This document shows, one piece after another, positions 16,620-25,266 of a stretch of DNA of 64,000 nucleotides (within the stretch, counting starts at the first letter, position 1; the number at the start of each line of letters is the position of its first letter). Location: contig NZ_LMUW01000019.1 of assembly GCF_009765735.1 (NCBI RefSeq), positions 1 through 64,000 of the forward strand. Reading direction: 5' to 3'. Made by a program: the position numbers and the translations under genes. This DNA comes from Xenophilus sp. L33. Lineage in GTDB: Bacteria; Pseudomonadota; Gammaproteobacteria; Burkholderiales; Burkholderiaceae_C. The notes beneath the pieces were generated by a model. The model was given only the letters and a program-made list of their open reading frames with translations, was not told the origin of the DNA and did no database searches.

Positions 16620-18008
16620 ATGCACATTCACATCCTCGGCATCTGCGGCACCTTCATGGGCGGGGTGGCCGCCCTGGCGCGCGAAGCCGGCCATCGCGTG
16701 ACCGGTTGCGACACCGGCGTCTACCCGCCGATGAGCGACCAACTGCGCGCGCTCGGCATCGAGCTGATCGAGGGCTATGGCACCGACCAGATGGCGCTCC
16801 GGCCGGACGTCTTCGTGGTCGGCAACGTGGTGTCGCGGGTCCGCCTGGCCGACGGCACGCCGCGCTACCCGCTCATGGAAGCGATCCTCGACGCCGGCGC
16901 CGCCTACACCAGCGGTCCGCAGTGGCTGGCCGAGCAGGTGCTGCAAGGCCGCCACGTGCTGGCGGTCGCGGGCACGCACGGCAAGACGACCACGACCTCG
17001 ATGCTGGCCTGGATCCTGGAGCGTGCCGGGCTGGCGCCGGGCTTCCTGGTGGGCGGGATACCGCTGGATTTCGGCGTCTCGGCCCGCTTGGGCAGTTCGC
17101 AAAATTTCGTCATCGAAGCCGACGAATACGACACCGCCTTCTTCGACAAGCGCAGCAAGTTCGTCCACTACCGCCCGCGCACCGCGATCCTGAACAACCT
17201 GGAATTCGACCACGCCGACATCTTCGACGACCTGGCTTCGATCGAGCGGCAGTTCCATCACCTGGTGCGCACCGTGCCGGCGAGCGGCCGGGTCGTGGTC
17301 AACGCCACCGAGGAAAGCCTGCAGCGCGTGCTGGCCCAGGGCTGCTGGAGCGAATTGGCGCGCTTCGGCGCCGGCGGCGAATGGTGGGCGAGCGGCTCGC
17401 ACGATGCCTTCGACGTGCTGCGCCGAGGCGAAGCGGTCGGCCGGGTCGAATGGGCGCTGTCGGGCCTGCACAACCAGATGAACGCGCTGGCCGCGATCGC
17501 CGCGGCCGAGCACGTGGGCGTCGCGCCCGCGCTCGCGGCCGAGGCGCTGGCCAGCTTCCAGAACGTGCGCCGGCGCATGGAATTGCGCGGCGAGGTGGCG
17601 CGGCCGGAAGGCGCGATCACGGTCTACGACGACTTCGCCCACCATCCGACCGCGATCCGCACCACGCTCGACGGCCTCCGGCAGAAGCTCGACGGCGGCC
17701 GCCATCGCGGCGAGCGCATCCTGGCCGCCTTCGAGCCGCGCAGCAACACGATGAAGCTGGGCGCCATGGCGGCCCAGCTGCCCTGGAGCCTGGAGTCGGC
17801 CGACCTGTCCTTCTGCCACAGCGGCGGCCTCGACTGGGACGCCGGCGCCGCGCTGGCGCCGCTGGGCCCGCGGGCGCAGGTCGCCGGCAGCATCGACGCG
17901 CTGGTGGCGCAAGTGGTGGCGGCGGCGCGGCCCGGCGACCACATCGTCTGCATGAGCAACGGCGGCTTCGGCGGCATCCACGAGAAGCTGCTGGCCGCGC
18001 TGCGCTGA
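16620..18008 (+). CDS. mpl: UDP-MurNAc:L-Ala-gamma-D-Glu-mDAP ligase (murein tripeptide ligase)
   Basis: The 462-residue Mur-family ligase re-attaches recycled L-Ala-gamma-D-Glu-meso-DAP tripeptide to UDP-MurNAc. The N-terminus MHIHILGICGTFMGGVA and the ATP site [13 protein letters not shown] (118-130) are Mpl-like and differ from MurC, whose proper copy is at 38-39.6 kb. Further motifs are VIEADEYDTAFFDKRSK and DDFAHHPTAI. It is a partner of AmpD in muropeptide recycling. A cupin gene follows by 17 bases. Confidence 0.96.
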   Translation: MHIHILGICGTFMGGVAALAREAGHRVTGCDTGVYPPMSDQLRALGIELIEGYGTDQMALRPDVFVVGNVVSRVRLADGTPRYPLMEAILDAGAAYTSGPQWLAEQVLQGRHVLAVAGTHGKTTTTSMLAWILERAGLAPGFLVGGIPLDFGVSARLGSSQNFVIEADEYDTAFFDKRSKFVHYRPRTAILNNLEFDHADIFDDLASIERQFHHLVRTVPASGRVVVNATEESLQRVLAQGCWSELARFGAGGEWWASGSHDAFDVLRRGEAVGRVEWALSGLHNQMNALAAIAAAEHVGVAPALAAEALASFQNVRRRMELRGEVARPEGAITVYDDFAHHPTAIRTTLDGLRQKLDGGRHRGERILAAFEPRSNTMKLGAMAAQLPWSLESADLSFCHSGGLDWDAGAALAPLGPRAQVAGSIDALVAQVVAAARPGDHIVCMSNGGFGGIHEKLLAALR

Positions 18009-18025
18009 ACGAAAAGGCCCCCAAC

Positions 18026-18526
18026 ATGCGCGCCCGCGAACTGATCGACCTGCTCAAGCTGGACCCGCATCCCGAGGGCGGCTGGTACCGCGAGGTCTTC
18101 CGCTCCAGCGCCCAGGTGCGGCCCGACGACGGCCGCCCGGCGCGCGATGCGCTGACCACCATCTACTTCCTGCTCGAGTCGCACCAGCATTCGCGCTGGC
18201 ACCGGGTGCAGTCCGACGAGGTCTGGATCCACCTGGAAGGCGCGCCGCTGGCGCTCTGGACGGTCGATGCGCTGCTGCGCACCGCGCCGGCACACCTGCG
18301 CCTCGGCCCGGTCGACGTCCACGGCACCCGGCCGCAGCACACGGTGCCGGCCGGCCAGTGGCAGGCGGCGCAGCCGATCGTCGCGCCGGGCGGTGCCGAC
18401 TACACGCTGGTGAGCTGCACCGTCGGACCCGGCTTCGTCTTCGACGACTTCACGTTCATGCGGGCCGACGGCGACGAGGCCGCGGCGCTGCGGCACCACT
18501 GGCCGGCGCTGGCGGCGCTCGTCTGA
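18026..18526 (+). CDS. Cupin_5 (DUF985) family protein
   Basis: The 166-residue cupin begins MRARELIDLLKLDPHPEGGWYREVF, a typical start for the DUF985 group. Conserved marks are the PHPEGGW motif, the HSRWHRVQSDEVWIHLEGAPL strand with histidines near the usual metal position, and a C-terminal PGFVFDDFTF. Members are small sugar-epimerase-like cupins with unsettled function. The ATG follows the mpl stop by 17 bases, so it shares the mpl transcript. The stop lies three bases from the convergent aroG stop. Confidence 0.88.
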   Translation: MRARELIDLLKLDPHPEGGWYREVFRSSAQVRPDDGRPARDALTTIYFLLESHQHSRWHRVQSDEVWIHLEGAPLALWTVDALLRTAPAHLRLGPVDVHGTRPQHTVPAGQWQAAQPIVAPGGADYTLVSCTVGPGFVFDDFTFMRADGDEAAALRHHWPALAALV

Positions 18527-18529
18527 GCC

Positions 18530-19648
18530 TCAACCGCGGCGCTGCTTGACGGCTTGCGAGAGCAGGTCCAGCACCTGCACCGAATCGTCCCAGCCGAGGC
18601 AGCCGTCGGTGATGCTCTGGCCATATTCCAGCGCGCCGATCGCGTCGCGGCCCGGCGTGAACTTCTGGGCGCCGGCCTTCAGGTGGCTCTCGACCATCAG
18701 GCCGAAGACGCTGCGGCTGCCGCTGGCGACCTGGTCGGCGATGTTGCGGGCGACGTCGACCTGCTTCTGGAACTGCTTGCTGCTGTTGGCGTGGCTGCAG
18801 TCGACCATCAGGGTCGGCGGCAGCTTGGCGGCATCCAGGTCGGCGCAGGCGGCGGCGACGCTGGCGGCGTCGTAGTTGGGCGCCTTGCCGCCGCGCAGGA
18901 TGACGTGGCAGTCGCGGTTGCCGTTGGTCTGCACGATCGCGACCTGGCCGTTCTTGTGCACCGACAGGAAGTGGTGGCCGCGCGCCGCCGCCTGGATCGC
19001 GTCGGTGGCGATGCGGATGTTGCCGTCGGTGCCGTTCTTGAAGCCGATCGGCGCCGACAGCCCCGAGGCCAGCTCGCGGTGCACCTGGCTTTCGGTGGTG
19101 CGCGCGCCGATCGCGCCCCAGGCGATCAGGTCGCCGATGTATTGCGGCGAGATGACGTCCAGGAATTCGCTGCCGGCCGGCAGGCCCAGGCGGTTGATGT
19201 CGATCAGCAGCTGGCGCGCGATCCGCAGGCCTTCGTCGATGCGGAAGCTCTCGTCGAGGTACGGGTCGTTGATCAGGCCCTTCCAGCCGACCGTGGTGCG
19301 CGGCTTCTCGAAATAGACGCGCATCACGATCTCCAGCGTGCCGGCGTACTTCTCGCGCTCGGCCTTCAGGCGCTTCGCGTAGTCCAGCGCGGCGGCCGGA
19401 TCGTGGATCGAGCACGGGCCCATGACCACCAGCAGCCGGTCGTCCTTGCCGGCCATGATGTTGTGGATCGCGCGGCGGGTGCCGGTGATCAGCGCCTCGA
19501 CCGGCGAACCGGCGATCGGGAAGAAGCGGATCAGGTGTTCGGGTGGGGGAAGCACGGTGATGTCCTTGATGCGTTCGTCGTCGGTGCGGCTGGTCTTTTC
19601 GACGTTCGCATACCAGCTGTCGCTGGCCGGGGCGGTTTTCGTGCTCAT
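18530..19648 (-). CDS. aroG: 3-deoxy-7-phosphoheptulonate (DAHP) synthase, class I
   Basis: The 372-residue enzyme condenses phosphoenolpyruvate and erythrose 4-phosphate, the first step of aromatic amino acid synthesis. Family motifs are VVMGPCSIHDP, MRVYFEKPRTTVGWKGLINDP, GFKNGTDG, the metal-site stretch LMVDCSHANSSKQ and the late SITDGCLGW. It belongs to the AroF/G/H-type I-alpha class. The start MSTKTAPASD follows an AGGAAG site. The gene lies behind an aromatic-rich leader peptide and a terminator (19685-19822), so supply-dependent attenuation is proposed. Which amino acid inhibits the enzyme cannot be decided from what I see. Confidence 0.96.
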   Translation of the reverse strand: MSTKTAPASDSWYANVEKTSRTDDERIKDITVLPPPEHLIRFFPIAGSPVEALITGTRRAIHNIMAGKDDRLLVVMGPCSIHDPAAALDYAKRLKAEREKYAGTLEIVMRVYFEKPRTTVGWKGLINDPYLDESFRIDEGLRIARQLLIDINRLGLPAGSEFLDVISPQYIGDLIAWGAIGARTTESQVHRELASGLSAPIGFKNGTDGNIRIATDAIQAAARGHHFLSVHKNGQVAIVQTNGNRDCHVILRGGKAPNYDAASVAAACADLDAAKLPPTLMVDCSHANSSKQFQKQVDVARNIADQVASGSRSVFGLMVESHLKAGAQKFTPGRDAIGALEYGQSITDGCLGWDDSVQVLDLLSQAVKQRRG

Positions 19649-19684
19649 GGGGCTTCCTTGAAGTGATCGGTTGTCGTGAGGCAA

Positions 19685-19719
19685 TAAAAAAACCGCCGGG
19701 GCTCGAGGCGCCGGCGGTT
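19685..19719 (-). terminator. Attenuator terminator in the aroG leader
   Basis: Read on the minus strand, AACCGCCGG (19719-19711) pairs perfectly with CCGGCGGTT (19699-19691) across an 11-base loop, and seven U follow. It lies before aroG, not after a gene, 29 bases downstream of a small aromatic-rich reading frame. A copy of CCGGCGG inside that reading frame (19773-19767) can pair with CCGCCGG of the 5' arm instead, giving an antiterminator. Confidence 0.85.
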
Positions 19720-19747
19720 CTGGGAGGTCTTGCTTGTCTGCTTGCTT

Positions 19748-19822
19748 TTACGCGAGCGCCTCTCGTCCGCCGGAATCCGGGAACCAAAAGTAGGCAAAGT
19801 AAAAGGAGCGGGCGGCAGACAT
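19748..19822 (-). CDS. aroG leader peptide (24 residues)
   Basis: The 24-codon reading frame starts at ATG 19822 and ends with TAA at 19748. Codons 7-14 read FYFAYFWF: four Phe, two Tyr and one Trp in eight codons, far beyond chance. The peptide resembles PheL-type leaders in design. Stalling at scarce charged aromatic tRNA would leave CCGGCGG (19773-19767, codons just after the cluster) free to pair with the 5' arm of the terminator and let transcription reach aroG. A ribosome reaching the stop would cover that segment and allow termination. No Shine-Dalgarno is visible. The promoter-like sequence nearby suggests the transcript may start at or next to the ATG. Confidence 0.85.
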   Translation of the reverse strand: MSAARSFYFAYFWFPDSGGREALA

Positions 19823-19830
19823 GGAGCGCG

Positions 19831-19860
19831 AATCTAACACAGAAAGAAGGTCGCTCGGAA
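19831..19860 (-). promoter_or_regulatory. Candidate promoter of the aroG leader
   Basis: On the minus strand TTCCGA (19860-19855), an 18-base spacer and TAGATT (19836-19831) make a moderate sigma-70-like pair just after the tldD stop. Transcription would begin around 19824-19823, leaving almost no 5' leader before the peptide ATG at 19822. Confidence 0.45.
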
Positions 19861-19863
19861 ACT

Positions 19864-21324
19864 TCAGGCGGTGCCGCCGACCGTCAGGCCGTCGATGCGC
19901 AGCGTGGGCTGGCCGACGCCGACCGGCACGCTCTGGCCTTCCTTGCCGCAGGTGCCGACGCCGGAATCGAGCGCCATGTCGTTGCCGATCATGGTCACGC
20001 GGGTGAGCGCGTCCGGGCCGTTGCCGACGATGGTCGCGCCCTTCACCGGGTACTGGATCTTGCCATTCTCGACCCAGTAGGCCTCGCTCGCCGAGAAGAC
20101 GAACTTGCCGCTGGTGATGTCGACCTGGCCGCCGCCGAAGTTGGTGGCGTAGAGGCCCTTCTTGATGCTGGCGACGATCTCTTCCGGCACCCGGTCGCCG
20201 CCCAGCATGTAGGTGTTGGTCATGCGCGGCATCGGCGTGTGCGCGTAGCTTTCGCGGCGGCCGTTGCCGGTCGGCTTGACCTTCATCAGGCGGGCGTTGA
20301 GCGAATCCTGGATGTAGGCCTTCAGGATGCCGTCCTCGATCAGCACGTTGCGCTGGGTGGCGTTGCCCTCGTCGTCGACGTTCAGCGAGCCGCGCCGGTC
20401 GGCGATCGTGCCGTCGTCGAGCACCGTCACGCCCTTGGCCGCGACCCGTTCGCCGATGCGGCCGGAGAAGGCGCTGGAGCCCTTGCGGTTGAAGTCGCCT
20501 TCGAGCCCGTGGCCGATCGCCTCGTGCAGCAGGATGCCGGGCCAGCCCGGGCCGAGCACCACGGTCATCTCGCCGGCCGGGGCCGGGCGCGAGTCGAGGT
20601 TGGTCAGGGCCGACTTGACGGCCTGGTCGACGTATTGGGCGATGTGCGCGTCGTCGAAATAGGCCAGGCCGAAGCGGCCGCCGCCGCCGCCCGAACCGAC
20701 TTCGCGCCGGCCGTTCTGCTCGGCGATCACGGTGACCGACAGGCGCACCAGCGGCCGGACGTCGGCGGCCAGCGTGCCGTCGGCGCGCGCCACCAGCACC
20801 ACGTCGTATTCGCTGGCCAGGCCCGCCATGACCTGCGCCACGCGCGGATCGCGCGAGCGCGCCAGCTGCTCGACCTTCTCGAGCAGCTTCACCTTGGCGG
20901 TGCTGTCGAGGGTGGAAATCGGGTCGACCCCGTTGTAGAGCGAGCGGCTGCCGGCGATCTTGCGCGCCGGTGCCTTGACGCGCGCGCTCTTGCCGGCCGA
21001 CGAGATGCTGCGCACGGTGCGCGCGGCGTCGAGCAGCGAGGCTTCGGAGATGTCGTCCGAGTAGGCGAAGGCGGTCTTCTCGCCGCTGACCGCACGCACG
21101 CCGACGCCCTGGTCGATGCTGAAGCTGCCGGTCTTGACGATGCCTTCTTCCAGGCTCCAGCCTTCGCTGCGGGTGTACTGGAAGTAGAGGTCGGCGTCGT
21201 CGACCTTGTAGGCGGTGATTTCGGCGAGCGCGCGCGAGAGGTGCGATTCGTCGAGGCCGAAGGGCGTGAGCAGGAGCTGCTGCGCCGTGGCGAGGCGCTC
21301 GATGGTGGGTTCGCGGGAGATCAT
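19864..21324 (-). CDS. tldD: TldD metalloprotease
   Basis: The 486-residue TldD works with TldE/PmbA as a zinc protease that trims peptides and can mature peptides such as microcins. The zinc motif HEAIGH is present (His267, Glu268, His272), followed by GLEGDFNRKGSSAFSGRIGE. The C-terminal segment GVGTCGKEGQSVPVGVGQP carries the family Cys. The length is standard for the family. It lies 43 bases after rodA. The aroG leader promoter begins right after its stop. No tldE is in the window. Confidence 0.95.
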   Translation of the reverse strand: MISREPTIERLATAQQLLLTPFGLDESHLSRALAEITAYKVDDADLYFQYTRSEGWSLEEGIVKTGSFSIDQGVGVRAVSGEKTAFAYSDDISEASLLDAARTVRSISSAGKSARVKAPARKIAGSRSLYNGVDPISTLDSTAKVKLLEKVEQLARSRDPRVAQVMAGLASEYDVVLVARADGTLAADVRPLVRLSVTVIAEQNGRREVGSGGGGGRFGLAYFDDAHIAQYVDQAVKSALTNLDSRPAPAGEMTVVLGPGWPGILLHEAIGHGLEGDFNRKGSSAFSGRIGERVAAKGVTVLDDGTIADRRGSLNVDDEGNATQRNVLIEDGILKAYIQDSLNARLMKVKPTGNGRRESYAHTPMPRMTNTYMLGGDRVPEEIVASIKKGLYATNFGGGQVDITSGKFVFSASEAYWVENGKIQYPVKGATIVGNGPDALTRVTMIGNDMALDSGVGTCGKEGQSVPVGVGQPTLRIDGLTVGGTA

Positions 21325-21367
21325 CGAAGGATTCTAGGCCTGCGGCCCGCGCCACGCAGCCGCGGGG

Positions 21368-22522
21368 TCAGGTCTGCATCAGCCGCTTGGCGCGCGAGAT
21401 CGACATCAGGATGCCGAGGCCCAGGCCGAGCGTGACCATGGCGGTGCCGCCGTAGCTGATGAAGGGCAGCGGCACGCCCACCACCGGCAGGATGCCGCTC
21501 ACCATGCCCATGTTCACGAAGGCGTAGGTGAAGAAGATCATGGTTACCGCGCCGGCCAGCAGGCGCGCGAACAGGGTCGGCGCGTCCAGCGCGATCGCCA
21601 GCCCGCGGAAGATCAGGAAGATGAAGGAGGCGATCAGCGCCAGGTTCCCGGCCAGCCCGAATTCCTCGGAATAGGCGGCGAAGATGAAGTCGGTGGTCCG
21701 CTCCGGCACGAATTCGAGGTGGGTCTGCGTGCCCTGCATCCAGCCCTTGCCGCCGACGCCGCCTGCGCCGATCGCGATCATGCCCTGGATGATGTGGAAG
21801 CCCTTGCCCAGCGGGTCCTTGCTGGGGTCGAGCAGCGTGCAGATGCGCTGCTTCTGGTATTCGTGCAGCACCTTCCAGTCGAAGCCGTCGGAGCACAGCT
21901 TGGATTCGAAGCCGACCACCAGCGACACCGCGATCAGCCCGACCAGCACCGGCGGCACGATCAGCTTCCACGACAAGCCGGCAAAGAAGATCACCGACAG
22001 CCCCGTGGCCAGCACCAGCAGCGCGGTGCCGAGGTCGGGCTGCTTCATGATGAGGCCGATCGGTATCGCCAGCAGCACCGTGGCGACGATGAAGTCGAGC
22101 GCCCGCAACTGGCCCTCGCGCCGCTGGAACCACCAGGCGAGCATCAGCGGCATCGCGATCTTGAGGATCTCGCTCGGCTGGATCACCACGCCGACGTTGA
22201 TCCAGCGCTGGGCGCCCTTCTTGGTGATGCCAAAGAGCGCCACCGCCACCAGCAGCCCCACGCCGACGGTGTAGAGCGGCACCGCGAAGTACATCAGGCG
22301 CTGCGGCGGCACCTGCGCGACGACGAACATGATGAACACCGCCAGCACCATGTTGCGGCCGTGATCGATGAAGCGGGCGCCGTTGTCGTAGCCCGACGAA
22401 TACATGGTCAGGAGGCCGGCGCAGCACAGGAGCGCCACCGCGAGGATCAGGATGCCGTCGAAGCCCTTGAACACGGGCAACAGGCGGCGCGCCAGCGAGG
22501 GTTGATTGAAGACGGCCGACAT
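21368..22522 (-). CDS. rodA: RodA, SEDS peptidoglycan polymerase of the elongasome
   Basis: The 384-residue polytopic SEDS protein polymerises glycan strands during rod-shape elongation with PBP2. About ten membrane helices are apparent. Typical motifs are GAQRWINVGVVIQPSEI near the middle, GKGWMQGTQTHLEFVPERTTDFIF in the big periplasmic loop, and PVVGVPLPFISYGGTAM at the end. The second SEDS protein in the window is FtsW. It is divergent from an esterase gene across 76 bases. No mreBCD-mrdA genes are within this window. Confidence 0.95.
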   Translation of the reverse strand: MSAVFNQPSLARRLLPVFKGFDGILILAVALLCCAGLLTMYSSGYDNGARFIDHGRNMVLAVFIMFVVAQVPPQRLMYFAVPLYTVGVGLLVAVALFGITKKGAQRWINVGVVIQPSEILKIAMPLMLAWWFQRREGQLRALDFIVATVLLAIPIGLIMKQPDLGTALLVLATGLSVIFFAGLSWKLIVPPVLVGLIAVSLVVGFESKLCSDGFDWKVLHEYQKQRICTLLDPSKDPLGKGFHIIQGMIAIGAGGVGGKGWMQGTQTHLEFVPERTTDFIFAAYSEEFGLAGNLALIASFIFLIFRGLAIALDAPTLFARLLAGAVTMIFFTYAFVNMGMVSGILPVVGVPLPFISYGGTAMVTLGLGLGILMSISRAKRLMQT

Positions 22523-22598
22523 GAAGTCGCAATTATCGCCCGCGCGACGCGCCTTCGAAGCGGCGGGTTTTTACGACAACGGCCCGGATAATGTCGCC

Positions 22599-23189
22599 AT
22601 GCCGCCGACCACCCATCTGCTCTACCTCCACGGCTTCCGCTCCTCGCCACGTTCCACCAAGGCCAGCCTGATGGCCGAACGGATGGCCCGCCAGCATCCG
22701 AAGGTCCGCTGGTGGTGCCCGCAGCTGCCGCCGTCGCCGCGCGAGGCGATCGACCTGGTGATGCGCGGCATCGCCGACTGGCCGCGCAGCTCGATGGCGG
22801 TGGTCGGCTCCTCGCTCGGCGGCTTCTACGCCACCTACGTCACCAGCACCACCTACTGCCGCGCGGTGCTGCTGAACCCGGCGGTCGATCCGGCGCGCGA
22901 CCTGCTGCGCTACATCGGTGACCAGACGATGTGGCACGACCCGTCGCAGCACTTCCATTTCCGCCCTGAATACATCGAGCAGCTGCATGCGCTCGACGCC
23001 GGGCCGCTGGCGCGGCCGGAGCAGGTCTACGCGATCGTCGCCAAGGGCGACGAGGTGCTCGACTGGCGCGAGATGACCGACCGCTACCCGGGCAGCCGCA
23101 TCGACCTGCTCGAGGGCGGCGACCACGCGCTGTCGGATTTCGAGAACAGGCACCTGGACAAGGTCCTCGCCTTCATCGACCCGGTTTGA
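22599..23189 (+). CDS. YqiA/YcfP-type alpha/beta-fold esterase
   Basis: The 196-residue protein begins MPPTTHLLYLHGFRSSPRS, the usual start of YqiA-like esterases. The HGF motif forms the oxyanion site, GSSLGG carries the nucleophile Ser72, and GGDHALSDFE carries the catalytic His. The frame is open upstream to 22506, but this would overlap the rodA start and lacks family similarity. The natural substrate is unknown. It precedes the RNase II gene by 22 bases. Confidence 0.87.
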   Translation: MPPTTHLLYLHGFRSSPRSTKASLMAERMARQHPKVRWWCPQLPPSPREAIDLVMRGIADWPRSSMAVVGSSLGGFYATYVTSTTYCRAVLLNPAVDPARDLLRYIGDQTMWHDPSQHFHFRPEYIEQLHALDAGPLARPEQVYAIVAKGDEVLDWREMTDRYPGSRIDLLEGGDHALSDFENRHLDKVLAFIDPV

Positions 23190-23211
23190 GGCGCATGGGA
23201 CAATCCGCGCC

Positions 23212-25266
23212 ATGTTTGTTTTGTTCGAAGAAGCCGGCAAGTACCTGGGCGGCCGCGTCCTGTCCGAAGCGGAAGCGTCGGCACAGGTGGAGCTGGAGAC
23301 CGGCAAGCGGGTGAAGGTCAAGAGCGCGCACATCGTGCTGCGCTTCGAGAAGCCCGCGCCGGCCGAGCTGCTGGCCGAAGGCCGCGCCCTGGCGGCCACC
23401 ATGGACCTCGACCTCGCCTGGGAATTCGCGCCCGAAGGCGAGTTTTCCTTCGAGGCGCTGGCCACCGAATACTTCCAGGCCCATCCGAGCCTGGTGCAGC
23501 AGGCGGCGGCGCTGCTGGCGCTGTTCGAGGCGCCGCACTACTTCCGGCGCGCCGGCAAGGGCCGCTTCAAGAAGGCGCCGGCCGAGATCATCCAGCAGGC
23601 GCTGGTCGCGATCGAGAAGAAGAAAGCAGTACAGGCGCAGATCGCCGAATGGTCGGCCCAGCTGGCCGCCGGCGACTGCCCGGCGCCGGTGCGCGAGCAG
23701 CTCTTCAAGATCCTGTTCCGGCCCGACAAGAACGCTCCCGAATACAAGGCGGTGGTCGACGCCGCGCGCGCCACCCAGCGGCCGCCGCTGGAGCTGCTCA
23801 AGAGCGCCGGGGCCATCGACTCGGCCTACCAGTTCCACTGGCGCCGCTTCCTGTTCGAGAACTTCCCCAAGGGCACGGGCTTCCCGGCGCTCGAGGCACC
23901 GGTCATCGTCGACGAGCTGCCGCTGGCCGCGGTCGAGGCCTTCTCGATCGACGACTCGCAGACCACCGAGATCGACGACGCGCTGTCGGTGACCGGCCTC
24001 GGCACCGGCACCGTGACGATCGGCATCCACATCGCCGCGCCGGGCCTGGCGCTGCAGCCGGGAGGCGCGATCGACCAGGTGGCGCGCTCGCGCATGTCGA
24101 CCGTCTACATGCCGGGCCACAAGATCACGATGCTGCCCGACCATGTGGTCGAGGCCTACACCCTGCAAGAGGGCCGCGACTGCCCGGCGGTCTCGCTCTA
24201 CGCCCGCTTCGACGAAGCCACGCTCGAGCTGCTGGGCACCGAGACTAGGCTCGAAAGGGTGCCGATCGTCGCCAACCTGCGCCACGACCGGCTCGACGCG
24301 GTGGTCACGCAGCCCTGGCTCGAAGACGCCTCGGTCATGAGCGAAGAAACACCCGAGATGGTGTCGCGCCTGCGGCCGCCGCTGTCCTTCCTGTTCCGCC
24401 TGGCGAAGCACCTGAAGGCCGAGCGCGAGGTGGCGCGCGGCAAGCCCGAGAACTTCAGCCGGCCCGACTACACCTTCCGCCTCGTCGGCAACGAAGGCGA
24501 GCCGAGCGGCGACGAACAGGTGCAGATCGGCACCCGCCAGCGCGGCGCGCCGCTCGACCTGATCGTCTCGGAAGCCATGATCCTGGCCAACAGCAGCTGG
24601 GGCGGCTGGCTCGGCGAGCTGGGCGTGCCCGGCCTCTACCGCAGCCAGGCCAGCCTGGCGCCCGGCGTCAAGGTGCGCATGGGCACGCGGGCCCTGCCGC
24701 ATGCCGGCCTCGGTGTGAAGAGCTACGCCTGGAGCACCTCGCCGCTGCGCCGCTACACCGACCTGGTCAACCAGTGGCAGATCATCGCGGCCGCGCGCCA
24801 CGGCAAGACCGCCGCGCTGGCGGCGCCGTTCAAGCCGAAGGACGCCGACCTGTTCTCGATCCTGTCGGGCTTCGACGCCGCCTACGCCACCTACAACGGC
24901 CACCAGGGCAGCATGGAGCGCTTCTGGACGCTCAAGTACCTGCAGCAGCAGGGCATCACCGAGGTCGACGCCACGCTGATCAAGGAACTGCCCAACGGCG
25001 CGCTGGTGCGGGCGGAGACGCTGCCGCTGGTGTTCGTCGCCTCCGGCACGCAGGGCCTGCCGCGCGGCGCCCGGGTGCGGGTGCGGTTGGGCGACATCGA
25101 CGAGATCGCGCTCGACCTGCACGGCACCGTGACCGAGCGGCTCGACACCACGCCGGCCGACGCGGCCGACGACAGCGGCGAGGACGAGGAAGAAGTGGCC
25201 GGTCCGATCGCCATCGCGGTCGACCTGGCGGACAGCGAGGCCGCACCGGAGAGCACGCCCGCATGA
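23212..25266 (+). CDS. RNase II-family 3'-5' exoribonuclease
   Basis: The 684-residue RNB-domain exonuclease degrades single-stranded RNA from the 3' end. The catalytic stretch SIDDSQTTEIDDALSV holds Asp247/248, Asp255 and Asp256, the metal ligands of RNase II/R. The N-terminal 200 residues are unlike E. coli cold-shock domains (MFVLFEEAGKYLGGRVLSE), and the C-terminal acidic tail resembles neither Rnb nor Rnr exactly, so I give no symbol. It heads an overlapping run: its stop shares ATGA with the TonB-like gene. Confidence 0.92.
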   Translation: MFVLFEEAGKYLGGRVLSEAEASAQVELETGKRVKVKSAHIVLRFEKPAPAELLAEGRALAATMDLDLAWEFAPEGEFSFEALATEYFQAHPSLVQQAAALLALFEAPHYFRRAGKGRFKKAPAEIIQQALVAIEKKKAVQAQIAEWSAQLAAGDCPAPVREQLFKILFRPDKNAPEYKAVVDAARATQRPPLELLKSAGAIDSAYQFHWRRFLFENFPKGTGFPALEAPVIVDELPLAAVEAFSIDDSQTTEIDDALSVTGLGTGTVTIGIHIAAPGLALQPGGAIDQVARSRMSTVYMPGHKITMLPDHVVEAYTLQEGRDCPAVSLYARFDEATLELLGTETRLERVPIVANLRHDRLDAVVTQPWLEDASVMSEETPEMVSRLRPPLSFLFRLAKHLKAEREVARGKPENFSRPDYTFRLVGNEGEPSGDEQVQIGTRQRGAPLDLIVSEAMILANSSWGGWLGELGVPGLYRSQASLAPGVKVRMGTRALPHAGLGVKSYAWSTSPLRRYTDLVNQWQIIAAARHGKTAALAAPFKPKDADLFSILSGFDAAYATYNGHQGSMERFWTLKYLQQQGITEVDATLIKELPNGALVRAETLPLVFVASGTQGLPRGARVRVRLGDIDEIALDLHGTVTERLDTTPADAADDSGEDEEEVAGPIAIAVDLADSEAAPESTPA

